Origin: Bacillus sp. Marseille-Q1617
GTDB lineage: Bacteria > Bacillota > Bacilli > Bacillales > Bacillaceae_B
Assembly: GCF_903645295.1 (NCBI RefSeq)
Contig: NZ_CAHJXM010000002.1
Coordinates: forward strand, 596,001 to 660,000
DNA: 64,000 nt
Direction of reading: 5' to 3'
The position numbers and the translations under genes were made by a program. Each line of letters opens with the position of its first letter. Position 1 is the stretch's first letter. The notes beneath the pieces are model-generated. The model saw nothing but the letters and a program-made list of their open reading frames with translations, searched no databases and had not been told where the DNA came from. Below, piece by piece: positions 43,573-53,035 of the stretch.

Positions 43573-44655
43573 ATGGAGAATCCCCACACCCAAACGACCC
43601 GATACGAAGTAAACTCCATTACGATCCCATCTCTGACATTAGAATGCGGCTCCACCCTGGAACAGGTGGAGCTTGCTTATGAAAGAATCGGCAGAAAAGA
43701 CGGTCCGGTCATCCTCATCTGTCACGCTCTCACAGGGAATCACCTTGTAAAAGGGACCCCGGGAAGCATTGGCTGGTGGGACGGACTCATCGGACCTGGT
43801 TCGTACCTTGACCCTGATGAGTACACCATCCTTTCTTTTAACGTATTGGGCGGAAACGACGGCAGCACCGGTCCCGGTTCCATCAATCCCTCAACCGGGC
43901 AGCCGTATGGAAGGGATTTTCCGAAAGTCACTGTAAGAGACATGGTCAAAGCTCAATATCTGGCACTGAAAGGACTGGCGATCCCTCACCTTCAAGCAGT
44001 GATCGGCGGTTCTTTGGGCGGGATGCAGGCATTGGAGTGGGGGATGATGTATCCATCATACGTCGATAAGGTATTTGCCCTTGCCGTCACACCTGCTCTC
44101 AGCGATTACGGCTTGGCTTTTAACCATATCGGCATCCAGGCGATCGAATCAGATCCCGATTTTCAAAACGGTCATTACTCCCCGGGAACTCATTTAAAAG
44201 GCTTGGAGATTGCGAGGATGGCAGGGATGGTCACCTACAGAACTCCCCAGCTTTTTGACGACCGGTTCAAACGTGAAGAAGCACAGAGTTGTTTCCAGGT
44301 GGAGAGCTATTTGAACTACCAGGGGAAGAAGCTCGCAAAACGATTCGATCCGAACAGCTATCTGACACTCCTGAAAGCCATGAACTCGCATGACTTGACT
44401 AGGGACCGCGCCTGTTCGATGGAAGATATTGCGCGAAATTATCCCACCGAGCTGATCACCATCAGCTACGAAGGGGACCTCATCTATTCGCCTCAGTATC
44501 TGGAAAGCTTCACAAACCAGGTACGGGCAGGGAGGCATTATTTCGTTTCCACTGCCTTCGGGCACGACGGTTTTTTAGTAGAGTTCGAGAAATGGGGAAG
44601 CATGATTTCTTCCCATCTGAAAAAATATCAACCCAACCGTGTTGTGAACGGCTAA
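43573..44655 (+). CDS. metX: Homoserine O-acetyltransferase
   Basis: This 360-residue alpha/beta-hydrolase-fold enzyme activates homoserine with acetyl-CoA. The nucleophile Ser is in GGSLGGMQ, with Asp in YEGDLIYSP and His in GHDGFL. AAGGAGGAG precedes the ATG. It pairs with metY in direct sulfhydrylation. The 156 bp between them holds no clear terminator, so it is probably in the S-box operon. Confidence 0.94.
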   Translation: MENPHTQTTRYEVNSITIPSLTLECGSTLEQVELAYERIGRKDGPVILICHALTGNHLVKGTPGSIGWWDGLIGPGSYLDPDEYTILSFNVLGGNDGSTGPGSINPSTGQPYGRDFPKVTVRDMVKAQYLALKGLAIPHLQAVIGGSLGGMQALEWGMMYPSYVDKVFALAVTPALSDYGLAFNHIGIQAIESDPDFQNGHYSPGTHLKGLEIARMAGMVTYRTPQLFDDRFKREEAQSCFQVESYLNYQGKKLAKRFDPNSYLTLLKAMNSHDLTRDRACSMEDIARNYPTELITISYEGDLIYSPQYLESFTNQVRAGRHYFVSTAFGHDGFLVEFEKWGSMISSHLKKYQPNRVVNG

Positions 44656-44697
44656 AGTATCATAACCCGTCCTCCTCCGGCATATAGTTTAATAAGC

Positions 44698-44745
44698 AAA
44701 GACACCGCACCGCGAAGAAGCGCGTTTTTGTGTGGTGTCTTTTTT
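44698..44745 (+). terminator. Terminator of metX
   Basis: AAGACACC...CGCG / CGCG...GGTGTCTT long hairpin, then TTTTTTGTT. Confidence 0.85.
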
Positions 44746-44945
44746 GTTAAAAGTGGTCCGAGCTTTTTAAAGTGTCCGGCTGCGGTAGTTTGTGATACAG
44801 GTCATTCAATGATATTCAACAGGACGAGCCGTCCGTTTTATACATAACGGCGGTCAGTTGATGAGTGACGTGAATATGGACAAACCAACCTTCATGCAGC
44901 CGGCGCTTTTCTTATCAGCCATGACAACAAGTTGGAGGGGGAAAT

Positions 44946-46412
44946 ATGGAGTTGAGAGGCAGAAAGCTTATCATCACAATTGTGATCAGCATGCTGATCG
45001 GGGCAGGCGGAATGTACGGGGGAGTCACCATGTTTGAAGTCACCGATTCAGGGGACGGGCTGACGGAGTTCGAGGGCAATGGAGAGGTGAATGACAAGCT
45101 TCATAAAGTGGAAGTGGCCTATGATCTGATCAGCGAGAAGTTTTTTCAGGACGTAAATAAAGGAGAGCTCGTGGAAGGTGCGATACAGGGGATGTTGAAG
45201 ACGTTGAACGATCCTTATTCGGTGTACATGAACGCCGAGACGGCCTCGCAGTTCAACGATGCCCTCGATTCTTCATTCGAAGGGATCGGGGCTGAAGTCA
45301 CGATGATGGACGGGAAACTGATCATCGTTGCTCCTTTTAAAAATTCACCTGCAGAAGAAGCGGGACTTAAGCCGAATGACCGTATCGTCAAGATTGACGG
45401 CAGCAGCATCGACGGCCTCGATTTATATGAAGCCACTCTCAAGATAAGAGGGAAAAAGGGCACAAAAGTAAAACTCGAGGTGCTGAGGGAAGGTGTTTCG
45501 GAACCGATCCAAGTCTCCGTCAAGCGGGATGATATACCGGTCGAAACCGTTCATTCCGATGTGAAAAAAGTGAACGGGACCACAACCGGGTACATCCAGA
45601 TCACGACGTTCTCCGAGAATACAGCGGTTGATTTCAAGAAGCAGCTGACGGAGCTCGAAAAGAAAAAGGTGGAAGGTCTGGTGATCGATGTCCGCGGAAA
45701 TCCGGGCGGGCTGTTATCCAGTGTCGAACAGATCCTCCAGGAATTTGTCTCGGGAAAGAAGCCTTATATCCAGATCCAGGAAAGAAGCGGTGAAGTGATG
45801 AAATCCTTCTCCAGCAATAAAGAAAAGAAAGCCTATCCGGTCGTCGTCCTGATCGACGAAGGAAGTGCATCTGCATCGGAAATCCTGGCAGGTGCCCTGA
45901 AGGAGACGGAAGGGTATCCGCTCATCGGGACGAAGAGCTTCGGAAAAGGCACGGTCCAGCAGGCCGTTCCGATGGGGGACGGCAGCAACATCAAACTGAC
46001 CATGTATAAGTGGCTCACACCGAACGGCAACTGGATCCATAAGAAGGGGATCAGGCCTGATGTCGCGGTCAAACAGCCGGCTTACTACTATGCCCATCCT
46101 CTTCAACTCGAGAAACCGCTGAAGCCTGAAATGAATAACGAGCAAGTCAAGAATGCCCAGGAAATGCTGAAAGGGCTCGGCTTCACGCTCGACCGGACAG
46201 ACGGTTACTACAGCAAGAAAACAGAGATGGCCGTCAAGGAGTTCCAGATCCAGCAAGGCCTGGACGTGAACGGAGTCATCGACAGTAAAACAGCGGAACA
46301 CCTGCAGGCTGAAATCTATCAGCAAATACAGAACGAAAAGAACGATCTCCAGCTGCAGGCAGCGATCGAATACGTGAACCGCATTGCTAAGGCACAGACG
46401 TCAAACGAATAA
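44946..46412 (+). CDS. ctpB: Carboxy-terminal processing protease CtpB
   Basis: This 488-residue S41 protease has an N-terminal membrane anchor, a PDZ domain (about 95-185) and the Ser-Lys dyad: Ser309 in GSASASEI and Lys334 in SFGKGTVQ. These are the same numbers as in B. subtilis CtpB. A C-terminal peptidoglycan-binding domain (about 395-460) follows. In sporulation CtpB cuts SpoIVFA to turn on the SpoIVFB protease, so its presence supports a spore former. GGAGGGGG precedes the ATG. Confidence 0.96.
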   Translation: MELRGRKLIITIVISMLIGAGGMYGGVTMFEVTDSGDGLTEFEGNGEVNDKLHKVEVAYDLISEKFFQDVNKGELVEGAIQGMLKTLNDPYSVYMNAETASQFNDALDSSFEGIGAEVTMMDGKLIIVAPFKNSPAEEAGLKPNDRIVKIDGSSIDGLDLYEATLKIRGKKGTKVKLEVLREGVSEPIQVSVKRDDIPVETVHSDVKKVNGTTTGYIQITTFSENTAVDFKKQLTELEKKKVEGLVIDVRGNPGGLLSSVEQILQEFVSGKKPYIQIQERSGEVMKSFSSNKEKKAYPVVVLIDEGSASASEILAGALKETEGYPLIGTKSFGKGTVQQAVPMGDGSNIKLTMYKWLTPNGNWIHKKGIRPDVAVKQPAYYYAHPLQLEKPLKPEMNNEQVKNAQEMLKGLGFTLDRTDGYYSKKTEMAVKEFQIQQGLDVNGVIDSKTAEHLQAEIYQQIQNEKNDLQLQAAIEYVNRIAKAQTSNE

Positions 46413-46487
46413 TCATGTTGGATCGCTTCCCGATACGGGAGGCGGTCTTTTTGTCGTTTGCGGGTGTAAAGGTATGAGGGAAGTTCT

Positions 46488-46702
46488 GTGTACCAGGTAC
46501 ATAGCGAGTGATTTGTACCTGGTACATCGACCGGGATTTGTACCAGGTACAATATAATGATCAGGTGCCAGGCACAAAAGAGTCGATTTGTGCCTGGCAC
46601 AAAACCGGCAGATTGTGCCTGGCACCACTCACAATAAATGAGCCAGGCTCAAACAACAAGAAATGAACCTGGCTCAAACCCGCCATTCTGAGCCAGGCAC
46701 CC
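46488..46702. repeat. Palindrome array G, nine units at 25-nt period
   Basis: Units start at 46488, 46513, 46538, 46563, 46588, 46613, 46638, 46663 and 46688, all exactly 25 nt apart. Cores in order are GTACC/GGTAC (three), GTGCC/GGCAC (three), GAGCC/GGCTC, a mixed GAACC/GGCTC, then mixed GAGCC/GGCAC. Spacers are unrelated 10-mers. It is the longest and clearest array. Confidence 0.95.
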
Positions 46703-46939
46703 CACCCTCTACCAAACCACCCCCCACCCATAAAATCCCCAACCAAACCAGAAAATACGACATCATTTCCCGGGAAAATATCAGGGATGCTGTCGAAAAA
46801 CCTTTTATTGTACACTGCACATGATGGAAATTTCCCCTATGTAATAGAATCAGAAAAAAATTGCAATAGGTTTTAGCATAGTATTTTGATAAAATATAAG
46901 ATAACAATCAATCGATAGATTTGAGGGGGTGACGGAACA

Positions 46940-48136
46940 TTGGTAGAGCTTTGGTTATTGGACGTATTGAAAGCATTGGGTAAGTTCATTCTTCACCCGG
47001 TTCTGTTTTTATCCGTTTTTTTAGCGGTTTTGACTGGATATTACCGGGTTAAGAGGGAACGCAAGGATTTTAACACAAGATTATTGGACGGATATCATGA
47101 TACACGTGTTCTATTATCATATGGAATCGCAATAGGGCTGGTGTTTTCTCTGGTCTCAATCGGAGCGGGTCTTGTCATCCCGGTGATCGCCCTTACTCTG
47201 ATCGGGGCTTTGAGTGTACTGTTTGCCCTTACCAGAAACTTTCATCTTGTTTCTGCAGCCATCACAGTCGGATTTTCTTATTTCCTCCTCGTGACGGTCC
47301 GCTATTTCGATTGGGAAATCCCTTATGTACATAGTTATGTGGAAGATTTGAATCTCGGGCTGCTGAGTTCAGTGATGGTCCTAGCAGGGGTGCTCACGTT
47401 AATAGAAGGCATGCTCATCAAATTGAACGGCTGGAAGCATACTTCTCCGCGCCTGATTAAAAGCGAGCGGGGATTGAAGGTCGGGGTTCATCAGAGCAAG
47501 AAGCTTTGGCTGGTACCGATGTTTGTGCTGCTGCCGACAGGGAATCTGACACTGCCGTTCGACTGGTGGCCGGTGTTCACGCTTGGCACACAGAGTTATT
47601 CGCTATTGTGCGTCCCATTCCTGCTTGGTTTCCAGCAGCTTGTGAAAAGCACATTGCCGGAAATCGCGATCAAGCAAACGGGCTCACGGGTATTCTGGCT
47701 TGGCGCTTTTATCCTCACGCTTGCTGTTACAGGCTTTTGGGCACCGATGTTTTCGGTCGCCGCAGGGGTCATCGCGGTCCTCGGCCGCGCATGGATTGTG
47801 TATCGCCTCCGCTCTTCGGAAGATGCGAAGCCTTATTACTATAAAAGACAGCCAAGAGGCGTCATGATACTTGGCATCCTTCCTCAAACACCTGCAGAAA
47901 AATTATCCCTCGCAGTAGGGGAAATCATTCTGAAGGTGAACGGTACAGACGTACACACAGAAAGAGAATTTTATGAAGCGCTCCAGAAAAATGGGGCCTA
48001 CTGCAAACTCGAGGTCCTCGGGACAAATGGAGAAAATCGCTTCGAACAAGGTGCCCTTTACGAAGGCGATCATCACGAACTGGGAATCCTGTTTGCCGAT
48101 CAGGATTCAGGGTGGGACCGTCATCAGGTTTCATAA
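46940..48136 (+). CDS. minJ: Division topology protein MinJ
   Basis: This 398-residue protein has about eight membrane segments and a cytoplasmic C-terminal PDZ domain (about 305-390, TPAEKLSLAVGEIILKVNGTDV). MinJ bridges DivIVA and MinD, placing the Min division inhibitor at poles. The start is TTG at 46940 behind GAGGGGGTGA. Position after ctpB is as in B. subtilis. Confidence 0.93.
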   Translation: MVELWLLDVLKALGKFILHPVLFLSVFLAVLTGYYRVKRERKDFNTRLLDGYHDTRVLLSYGIAIGLVFSLVSIGAGLVIPVIALTLIGALSVLFALTRNFHLVSAAITVGFSYFLLVTVRYFDWEIPYVHSYVEDLNLGLLSSVMVLAGVLTLIEGMLIKLNGWKHTSPRLIKSERGLKVGVHQSKKLWLVPMFVLLPTGNLTLPFDWWPVFTLGTQSYSLLCVPFLLGFQQLVKSTLPEIAIKQTGSRVFWLGAFILTLAVTGFWAPMFSVAAGVIAVLGRAWIVYRLRSSEDAKPYYYKRQPRGVMILGILPQTPAEKLSLAVGEIILKVNGTDVHTEREFYEALQKNGAYCKLEVLGTNGENRFEQGALYEGDHHELGILFADQDSGWDRHQVS

Positions 48137-48146
48137 TATTAATAAA

Positions 48147-48182
48147 AAAAAGCTTGCAGAGTCTATGTCTGCAAGCTTTTTT
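48147..48182. terminator. Bidirectional terminator, minJ / symporter
   Basis: AAAAAGCTTGCAGA / TCTGCAAGCTTTTT hairpin with A- and T-runs on both sides, between converging genes. Confidence 0.9.
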
Positions 48183-48244
48183 ACATATCAAGGCGGTCTG
48201 TTCAACTGAAAACACTCCCGGTAAAGGAGCATAAACCAACGAAT

Positions 48245-49471
48245 CTAGACAGACTCAACCTCATCCTTCTCCGTCTTATCAATAATCGCGGTCCCCACTA
48301 AATCACCTGTCACATTCAGGGCTGTTGCTCCCATTCCAACCAAAGCATCGATGGCAGTCAAGAGCGCCACCGTCTCCATCGGCAATCCAAGTTGGGCAAA
48401 GACGGTCGCGATCATGACAATCCCTGCGCCCGGTACGCCGGCAGTCCCGATCGATGCGAGCGTCCCAATTAAAACGACTACCAGCATCTCGGATATCGTC
48501 AACGGTTCCCCGATGACGTTAGCTGCGAAAACGGCTGAAACCGCAATGCGGATCGCGGCACCGTCCATGTTGATGGTCGCCCCGAGAGGAAGACTGAAGC
48601 CATAAAGGCTTTTGGACAATCCCAGGTTTTTCGCCGCGTTCAGCGTAAGGGGAAGCGTCCCTGAACTGCTTTGCGTGACAAAAGCAGTGATCATCGGTGT
48701 CCGGGCTTGTGCGAAAAATCTGCCCGGTCTGATTTTAAAGAATATCATAAACAGAATATAGAGACCGATCTGAACGGCAATCGCTGCATAAAGAACCAGC
48801 ACCATATTGCCAAGCGATACGAGCGTATCCATCCCCTGACTTCCGACCGTATTCGCCATGATGGCAAAAATTCCGATCGGCACGTATTGCAATACCGCTT
48901 TCATGATGACGAGCGTTGCTTCATTCAATCCTTCAGCAAGCTTGTACACCTGCTCGCCTGCGTCATGGAATTGGTCACTCGATCGTAAATAGGAGATGGC
49001 AATCCCGAAGGTAAGAGCGGTAAAGATGATTCCGAGCAGGTTGAACTCTGAAAATGCCGTCACGATGTTTTCAGGAATGATGCTTAATAACACGCTCGTG
49101 ATTCCAGGGTTTTCAGGTACTTCGAATGTTTCTTTCGTATCCAGCGTCATCCCGGTTCCGGGATCGAATAGACTGGCGCCGGTTATTCCGACAATGATGG
49201 CCATCGCGGAAGTCAATACATAGTATAAGAACATTTTCCCGCCCATCCGGCCGAGTCTGCTAACTCTTGTCTGGTTGACCCCGACAATCAGGGTGAACAG
49301 AATCAGCGGCAGGATCAAAAATTTAAGCAGCCGGATCAGGATGTCTCCAAGCGGTGTGAGTACAGAGGCATCCTTGCCCAAGACGAGGCCGGCTATGACA
49401 CCAAGGACGAGGGCAACAGTGATTTTTAAAATAAGTGAAGCATCAAGATATCCCTTCCATATTGCCTTCAT
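48245..49471 (-). CDS. DAACS-family dicarboxylate/amino acid:cation symporter
   Basis: This 408-residue GltP/GltT-like membrane carrier has eight helices and two re-entrant loops. Family signatures are QSSSGTLPLT (loop HP1), NMDGAAI, and ASIGTAGVPGAGIVM (HP2). In helix 8 the usual RTMVNVTGD arginine position reads MGATALNVTGD, so the substrate is probably neutral (Ser/Thr/Ala-like) rather than an acidic amino acid. That is an inference. The start codon at 49471 has AGGAGG upstream. Confidence 0.9.
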   Translation of the reverse strand: MKAIWKGYLDASLILKITVALVLGVIAGLVLGKDASVLTPLGDILIRLLKFLILPLILFTLIVGVNQTRVSRLGRMGGKMFLYYVLTSAMAIIVGITGASLFDPGTGMTLDTKETFEVPENPGITSVLLSIIPENIVTAFSEFNLLGIIFTALTFGIAISYLRSSDQFHDAGEQVYKLAEGLNEATLVIMKAVLQYVPIGIFAIMANTVGSQGMDTLVSLGNMVLVLYAAIAVQIGLYILFMIFFKIRPGRFFAQARTPMITAFVTQSSSGTLPLTLNAAKNLGLSKSLYGFSLPLGATINMDGAAIRIAVSAVFAANVIGEPLTISEMLVVVLIGTLASIGTAGVPGAGIVMIATVFAQLGLPMETVALLTAIDALVGMGATALNVTGDLVGTAIIDKTEKDEVESV

Positions 49472-49623
49472 CTAAATTCCTCCTTTATTACATAGTTTCC
49501 CCAATAGGTTCTATTAGAATCTTCCATTTTAAAATTGTTTTCACATTGATTTAGTCGGGATTTATTAACGATACAACACACTCTTTTGTCTGTCAAAAGA
49601 CATGTTCGACTTCCACTTTTTAC

Positions 49624-49648
49624 GTTTTAACAATACGGAAGAGGGTAT
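49624..49648 (+). promoter_or_regulatory. SigB-type promoter for rhodanese-MBL gene
   Basis: GTTTTA (49624-49629), 13 nt, GGGTAT (49643-49648). One mismatch to the SigB consensus. Confidence 0.55.
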
Positions 49649-49691
49649 ACAACGAGTATGAAAGTACAGCAAAAAAGTAGGAGGAGATTCA

Positions 49692-50816
49692 ATGTCACTT
49701 CAACCACTTGAAGTAAAGGACTTAGTCAAGAAAATCATGAAAAAAGAAAATGTCTTCATCCTCGATGTCCGCGGTGAAGACGATTATGAAAACTGGAAGA
49801 TCGAGGGCGATTCGGTCGAAAGCATGAATATCCCTCTTAAAGAAATCAAGGAAAATCCGCAGAAAGCAAAGGAGAAGCTGCCGGAAGATGGCCCGATCTA
49901 CGTGGTTTGCGCAAGGGGGATTTCATCCCAGGACGGAGTGGAAATCCTGAAAGAAGCCGGGGTCAAGGATGTCACCCATCTGGTGGACGGTATGAACGGA
50001 TGGAGCGAGCATCTGGAACCGGTCAAAATCAGTAAACTTCCAGGGGATGGCGGTGCCCTTTATCAGTTCGTCCGTCTCGGTAAAGGGTGTTTATCGTATG
50101 TCATCGAATCCAATGGGGAAGCGGCCATTATCGACCCAAACCGCATGACGCACTTCTACACGGACTTCATCGAGGAACAGGGACTGACTATCAAGGCCGT
50201 GATGGATACCCATCTGCACGCCGATCATATCTCAGGCGGGCGTGAAATCGCGAAACAGAACGGAGCAGCTTACTATTTTCCTGAGAAAGATGATGAAAGA
50301 GTGGAGTTTGAATATACCCCGCTGAAAGACGGGGACGAAATCAAAGTCGGGGATGTGTCAATCAAGCCATTCTACTCACCGGGTCACACGATCGGGAGCA
50401 CAAGCCTCATCGTGAATGATGAATTCCTGCTCACGGGTGATATTCTGTTCGTCGAATCGATCGGACGTCCGGATCTTGCCGGCAAAGCGGATGATTGGGT
50501 AGGCGACTTGAGGGAAACGCTGTATGATCGCTATAAAAATCTTTCCTCGGATTTAACCGTCCTCCCATCGCACTTCGGTGAAATGAGCGAGTTGAATGAC
50601 GACGGAAGTGTATCGGATAAATTGAACAGCCTCTATGAAAAAAACAAAAAGCTGAACGTGGAAAATCCGGAAGAATTCCGGCATATGGTCACCGATAACC
50701 TGCCGGACCAACCAAACAGCCACGAAGAAATCCGTGAAACCAATATGGGCAAAAAACAACCGGATGAAGACAAAAAGAAAGAAATGGAAACAGGACCTAA
50801 TAACTGTTCAGTGTAA
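49692..50816 (+). CDS. Rhodanese-MBL-fold fusion, persulfide/hydroxyacylglutathione type
   Basis: This 374-residue protein has an N-terminal rhodanese domain (about 1-110) with active Cys in VVCARGISS. An MBL-fold hydrolase domain follows (about 120-300) with DTHLHADHISGG, SPGHTIGS and LTGDILF metal motifs. The family includes persulfide dioxygenases that oxidise sulfane sulfur. The order (rhodanese first) is the reverse of the more common fusions. A charged tail ends in NNCSV with one extra Cys. AGGAGGAG precedes the ATG. Confidence 0.9.
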   Translation: MSLQPLEVKDLVKKIMKKENVFILDVRGEDDYENWKIEGDSVESMNIPLKEIKENPQKAKEKLPEDGPIYVVCARGISSQDGVEILKEAGVKDVTHLVDGMNGWSEHLEPVKISKLPGDGGALYQFVRLGKGCLSYVIESNGEAAIIDPNRMTHFYTDFIEEQGLTIKAVMDTHLHADHISGGREIAKQNGAAYYFPEKDDERVEFEYTPLKDGDEIKVGDVSIKPFYSPGHTIGSTSLIVNDEFLLTGDILFVESIGRPDLAGKADDWVGDLRETLYDRYKNLSSDLTVLPSHFGEMSELNDDGSVSDKLNSLYEKNKKLNVENPEEFRHMVTDNLPDQPNSHEEIRETNMGKKQPDEDKKKEMETGPNNCSV

Positions 50817-50866
50817 TCACTTGCTGAATCAGTCAGTTCAAATATGAACGCGGGCATTTTCTCATA

Positions 50867-50908
50867 TCGGGCAGGCAGCTTCAAAAGCGTCTGCCTGATT
50901 TTTTTATT
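50867..50908 (+). terminator. Terminator of rhodanese-MBL gene
   Basis: CAGGCAG / CTGCCTG stem (with AT-rich extension) then TTTTTTT. Confidence 0.88.
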
Positions 50909-50975
50909 TTCCCTTCCAAACACCCTCTCATTTGGTATAATTTTACTTATGATAGTGTAAACAGGGAGGCATTCA

Positions 50976-51848
50976 ATGAAAATTCTCCATATCTTAAAAA
51001 ATTTCATTCTATCAGCAGCCGGAATCGTCTTGATGGGCGGGCTGCCGGTTCTCATATCGGGCCTTGCCAATAAAGAATGGCAATGGGGGGCCTATTGGCA
51101 GACGGTCAAAGAGATTCTGAAAGCACTCATGCATCCCTCGGCACTCACGTATAAAGTGATCGGGGGCCAGAAGGAGCGGGACTTGTTCCCGTACCTGTGG
51201 GAGCCGGTCCAATATTCGCTGACCGTCCTGTTCTCTTCTTTCTTCCTCGCCATGCTGATGGCGGTCATCCTCACGATTATCACCATGATGTTCTCAGAGC
51301 GGATCAGGCAATCTATTAAATTCGGTTTCTATCTTTTGGAGACACTCCCCGATCTCCTCATCATTTTGCTTCTGCAGCTCGTCATTCTTTATTATTACAA
51401 ACAATCGGGAGAGGTCCTGGTTGGAATCGCCGCCACTTATGAAGAAAAAGTATATCTCCTTCCGATCCTGGTGCTGGCGATCCTTCCGACGATTCAGCTG
51501 TACCGGCTGACCATGTTAACGTTTGAGAAAGAAGAGAAGAAGGATTATGTGCTGCTGGCAAAATCAATCGGGTTCGGACGATTTTTCATACTGATTGTAC
51601 ATATTCTCAGAAATGCCGTCATCACGGTGTTTTTTCAGTCAAAGAAAACGGTCTGGTTTATGCTGTCGAATTTATTCGTCGTCGAACTGCTGTTCAATAT
51701 TCCGGGCATCACCCGTTTTCTCATGTCCACCTTGCAGCCGACATTATTCACACTCGCTTTATTCAGCATCTTCATCCCTCTGTTTCTTTTTTATAACGTC
51801 GGTGAAGTGGTGCTGTCCCGTAAAGCGAACAGGGGGGAGGAGCTATGA
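50976..51848 (+). CDS. Opp/Dpp-type permease subunit (B-like), orphan
   Basis: A 290-residue inner-membrane protein of the BPD_transp_1 family. It shows an OppB-like layout with long first extracytoplasmic loop and a coupling helix region (YVLLAKSIGFGRFFILIVHILRN). The stop overlaps the next permease. No substrate-binding protein or ATPase is encoded nearby. AGGGAGG precedes the ATG. The substrate is unknown. Confidence 0.85.
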   Translation: MKILHILKNFILSAAGIVLMGGLPVLISGLANKEWQWGAYWQTVKEILKALMHPSALTYKVIGGQKERDLFPYLWEPVQYSLTVLFSSFFLAMLMAVILTIITMMFSERIRQSIKFGFYLLETLPDLLIILLLQLVILYYYKQSGEVLVGIAATYEEKVYLLPILVLAILPTIQLYRLTMLTFEKEEKKDYVLLAKSIGFGRFFILIVHILRNAVITVFFQSKKTVWFMLSNLFVVELLFNIPGITRFLMSTLQPTLFTLALFSIFIPLFLFYNVGEVVLSRKANRGEEL

Positions 51849-52879
51849 TGAAACGGAGTGTTTGGAAGAATCCCTTTTTTCTGACGGGATTTTTGTATAT
51901 CGCTTTATTGATTCTGGCCAGTTTCCTGTATTCGATGCTGTGGGGGGATGAAATCAGAAGGCTTTATTTTATTTCTGAAAATGGATTTCCCGTTGAGGCA
52001 GCACCGATTTCACCGAAATGGGCGTATCCGTTTGGAACAGATCCACTTGGGCTTGATATGCTGGGCAAGATCGTGATCGGTGCCAAGTATACGCTGATCA
52101 CTGCTTTTATCATTGCGTTCCTGAGGGTGGCTGTCTCCCTGCCGATCGGATTCGTCCTCGGTATCTACCTCGGAAAATATAGAAAATCCATAAACGGCAC
52201 GATTGATTCTTTCCATTACCTGCCGTTATCGATACTCGCATATTTCCTGCTTCAACCCGTGTTATGGGAGCCGTTTGAAGGATTCACAACGACTATGACG
52301 GAAAGGTTCATCTTTGAAATACTTGTGCTGACACTTCTCATCGTCCCGATCATTTCATCACTGTTGGGAAATGAAATATCACTGATTTATAAGGAAGAAT
52401 TTATTTTGAGCGCGAAAGTATTAGGAGCCAACAAACTGAGAATCATTCTTAAGCATATACTGCCTTCATTGAAAGACAAGCTTGTGATTATGTTCGGCCA
52501 GCAAGTCATGCAGACGCTCATCATTTTCATTCATCTCGGTTTGCTGAAACTTTTTGTGGGAGGGACCAATGTGGATTACTCTCCAGTAAAGGACCCGCCC
52601 CAATCAATGACCAATGAATGGTCCGGTCTGATCGGCGACTCCTTTCGGTACCTTCAGGGCGCCCCGTGGGTACCGCTTACCCCGATCCTGTTCTTTGCGA
52701 GCGCGATGTTCGCCGTCGCCCTGATGATGGAGGGGTACGTGCGCGTGACTGCAGGACATTCTTATTTCCATAAAAAATTCAAGGAGAAGTACAATGGAGC
52801 GGCAAAAGAGGGAAAGTTCCATGTGAGTCAGAGTGATTTTGAACGCGTGAAACAACAGGGGAAATCATTAAGCGGATGA
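51845..52879 (+). CDS. Opp/Dpp-type permease subunit (C-like), orphan
   Basis: A 344-residue OppC-like permease with the typical FGTDPLGLDMLGKIV segment after the first helix and the coupling motif FILSAKVLGANKLRIILKHILP. It overlaps the upstream subunit by 4 bp. A paralogous pair lies at 62587-64000 on the other strand. The cytoplasmic tail of about 35 residues is unusual. Confidence 0.87.
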   Translation: MMKRSVWKNPFFLTGFLYIALLILASFLYSMLWGDEIRRLYFISENGFPVEAAPISPKWAYPFGTDPLGLDMLGKIVIGAKYTLITAFIIAFLRVAVSLPIGFVLGIYLGKYRKSINGTIDSFHYLPLSILAYFLLQPVLWEPFEGFTTTMTERFIFEILVLTLLIVPIISSLLGNEISLIYKEEFILSAKVLGANKLRIILKHILPSLKDKLVIMFGQQVMQTLIIFIHLGLLKLFVGGTNVDYSPVKDPPQSMTNEWSGLIGDSFRYLQGAPWVPLTPILFFASAMFAVALMMEGYVRVTAGHSYFHKKFKEKYNGAAKEGKFHVSQSDFERVKQQGKSLSG

Positions 52880-52945
52880 TTTTGAGCGCAGGATTTTCCC
52901 CTTGAAACATCAATCATCTTGTTCAGGTACCTGTGCCCCTGTCTG

Positions 52946-52985
52946 GTGTACCAGGTACACTTACGCTCTAATGTACCAGGTACAA
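52946..52985. repeat. Palindrome cluster H, two units 25 nt apart
   Basis: GTGTACCAGGTACAC at 52946 and ATGTACCAGGTACAA at 52971, both GTACC/GGTAC cores, exactly 25 nt apart. Confidence 0.88.
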
Positions 52986-52999
52986 ATAACACATAACAA

Positions 53000-53028
53000 A
53001 ACGCCCGGAATCCAATCTTCCGGGCGTT
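53000..53028 (-). terminator. Terminator of VTT gene
   Basis: AACGCCCGGAA / TTCCGGGCGTT perfect 11-bp stem, just after the reverse-strand stop. The reverse-strand T-run is short (TTTGTTATG). Confidence 0.75.
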
Positions 53029-53035
53029 AAACATT

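Noticed and set aside
46488..46702. CRISPR array
   Set aside because: Repeats are only 15 bp and palindromic throughout, spacers are about 10 nt, units vary along the array, and no cas genes are present.
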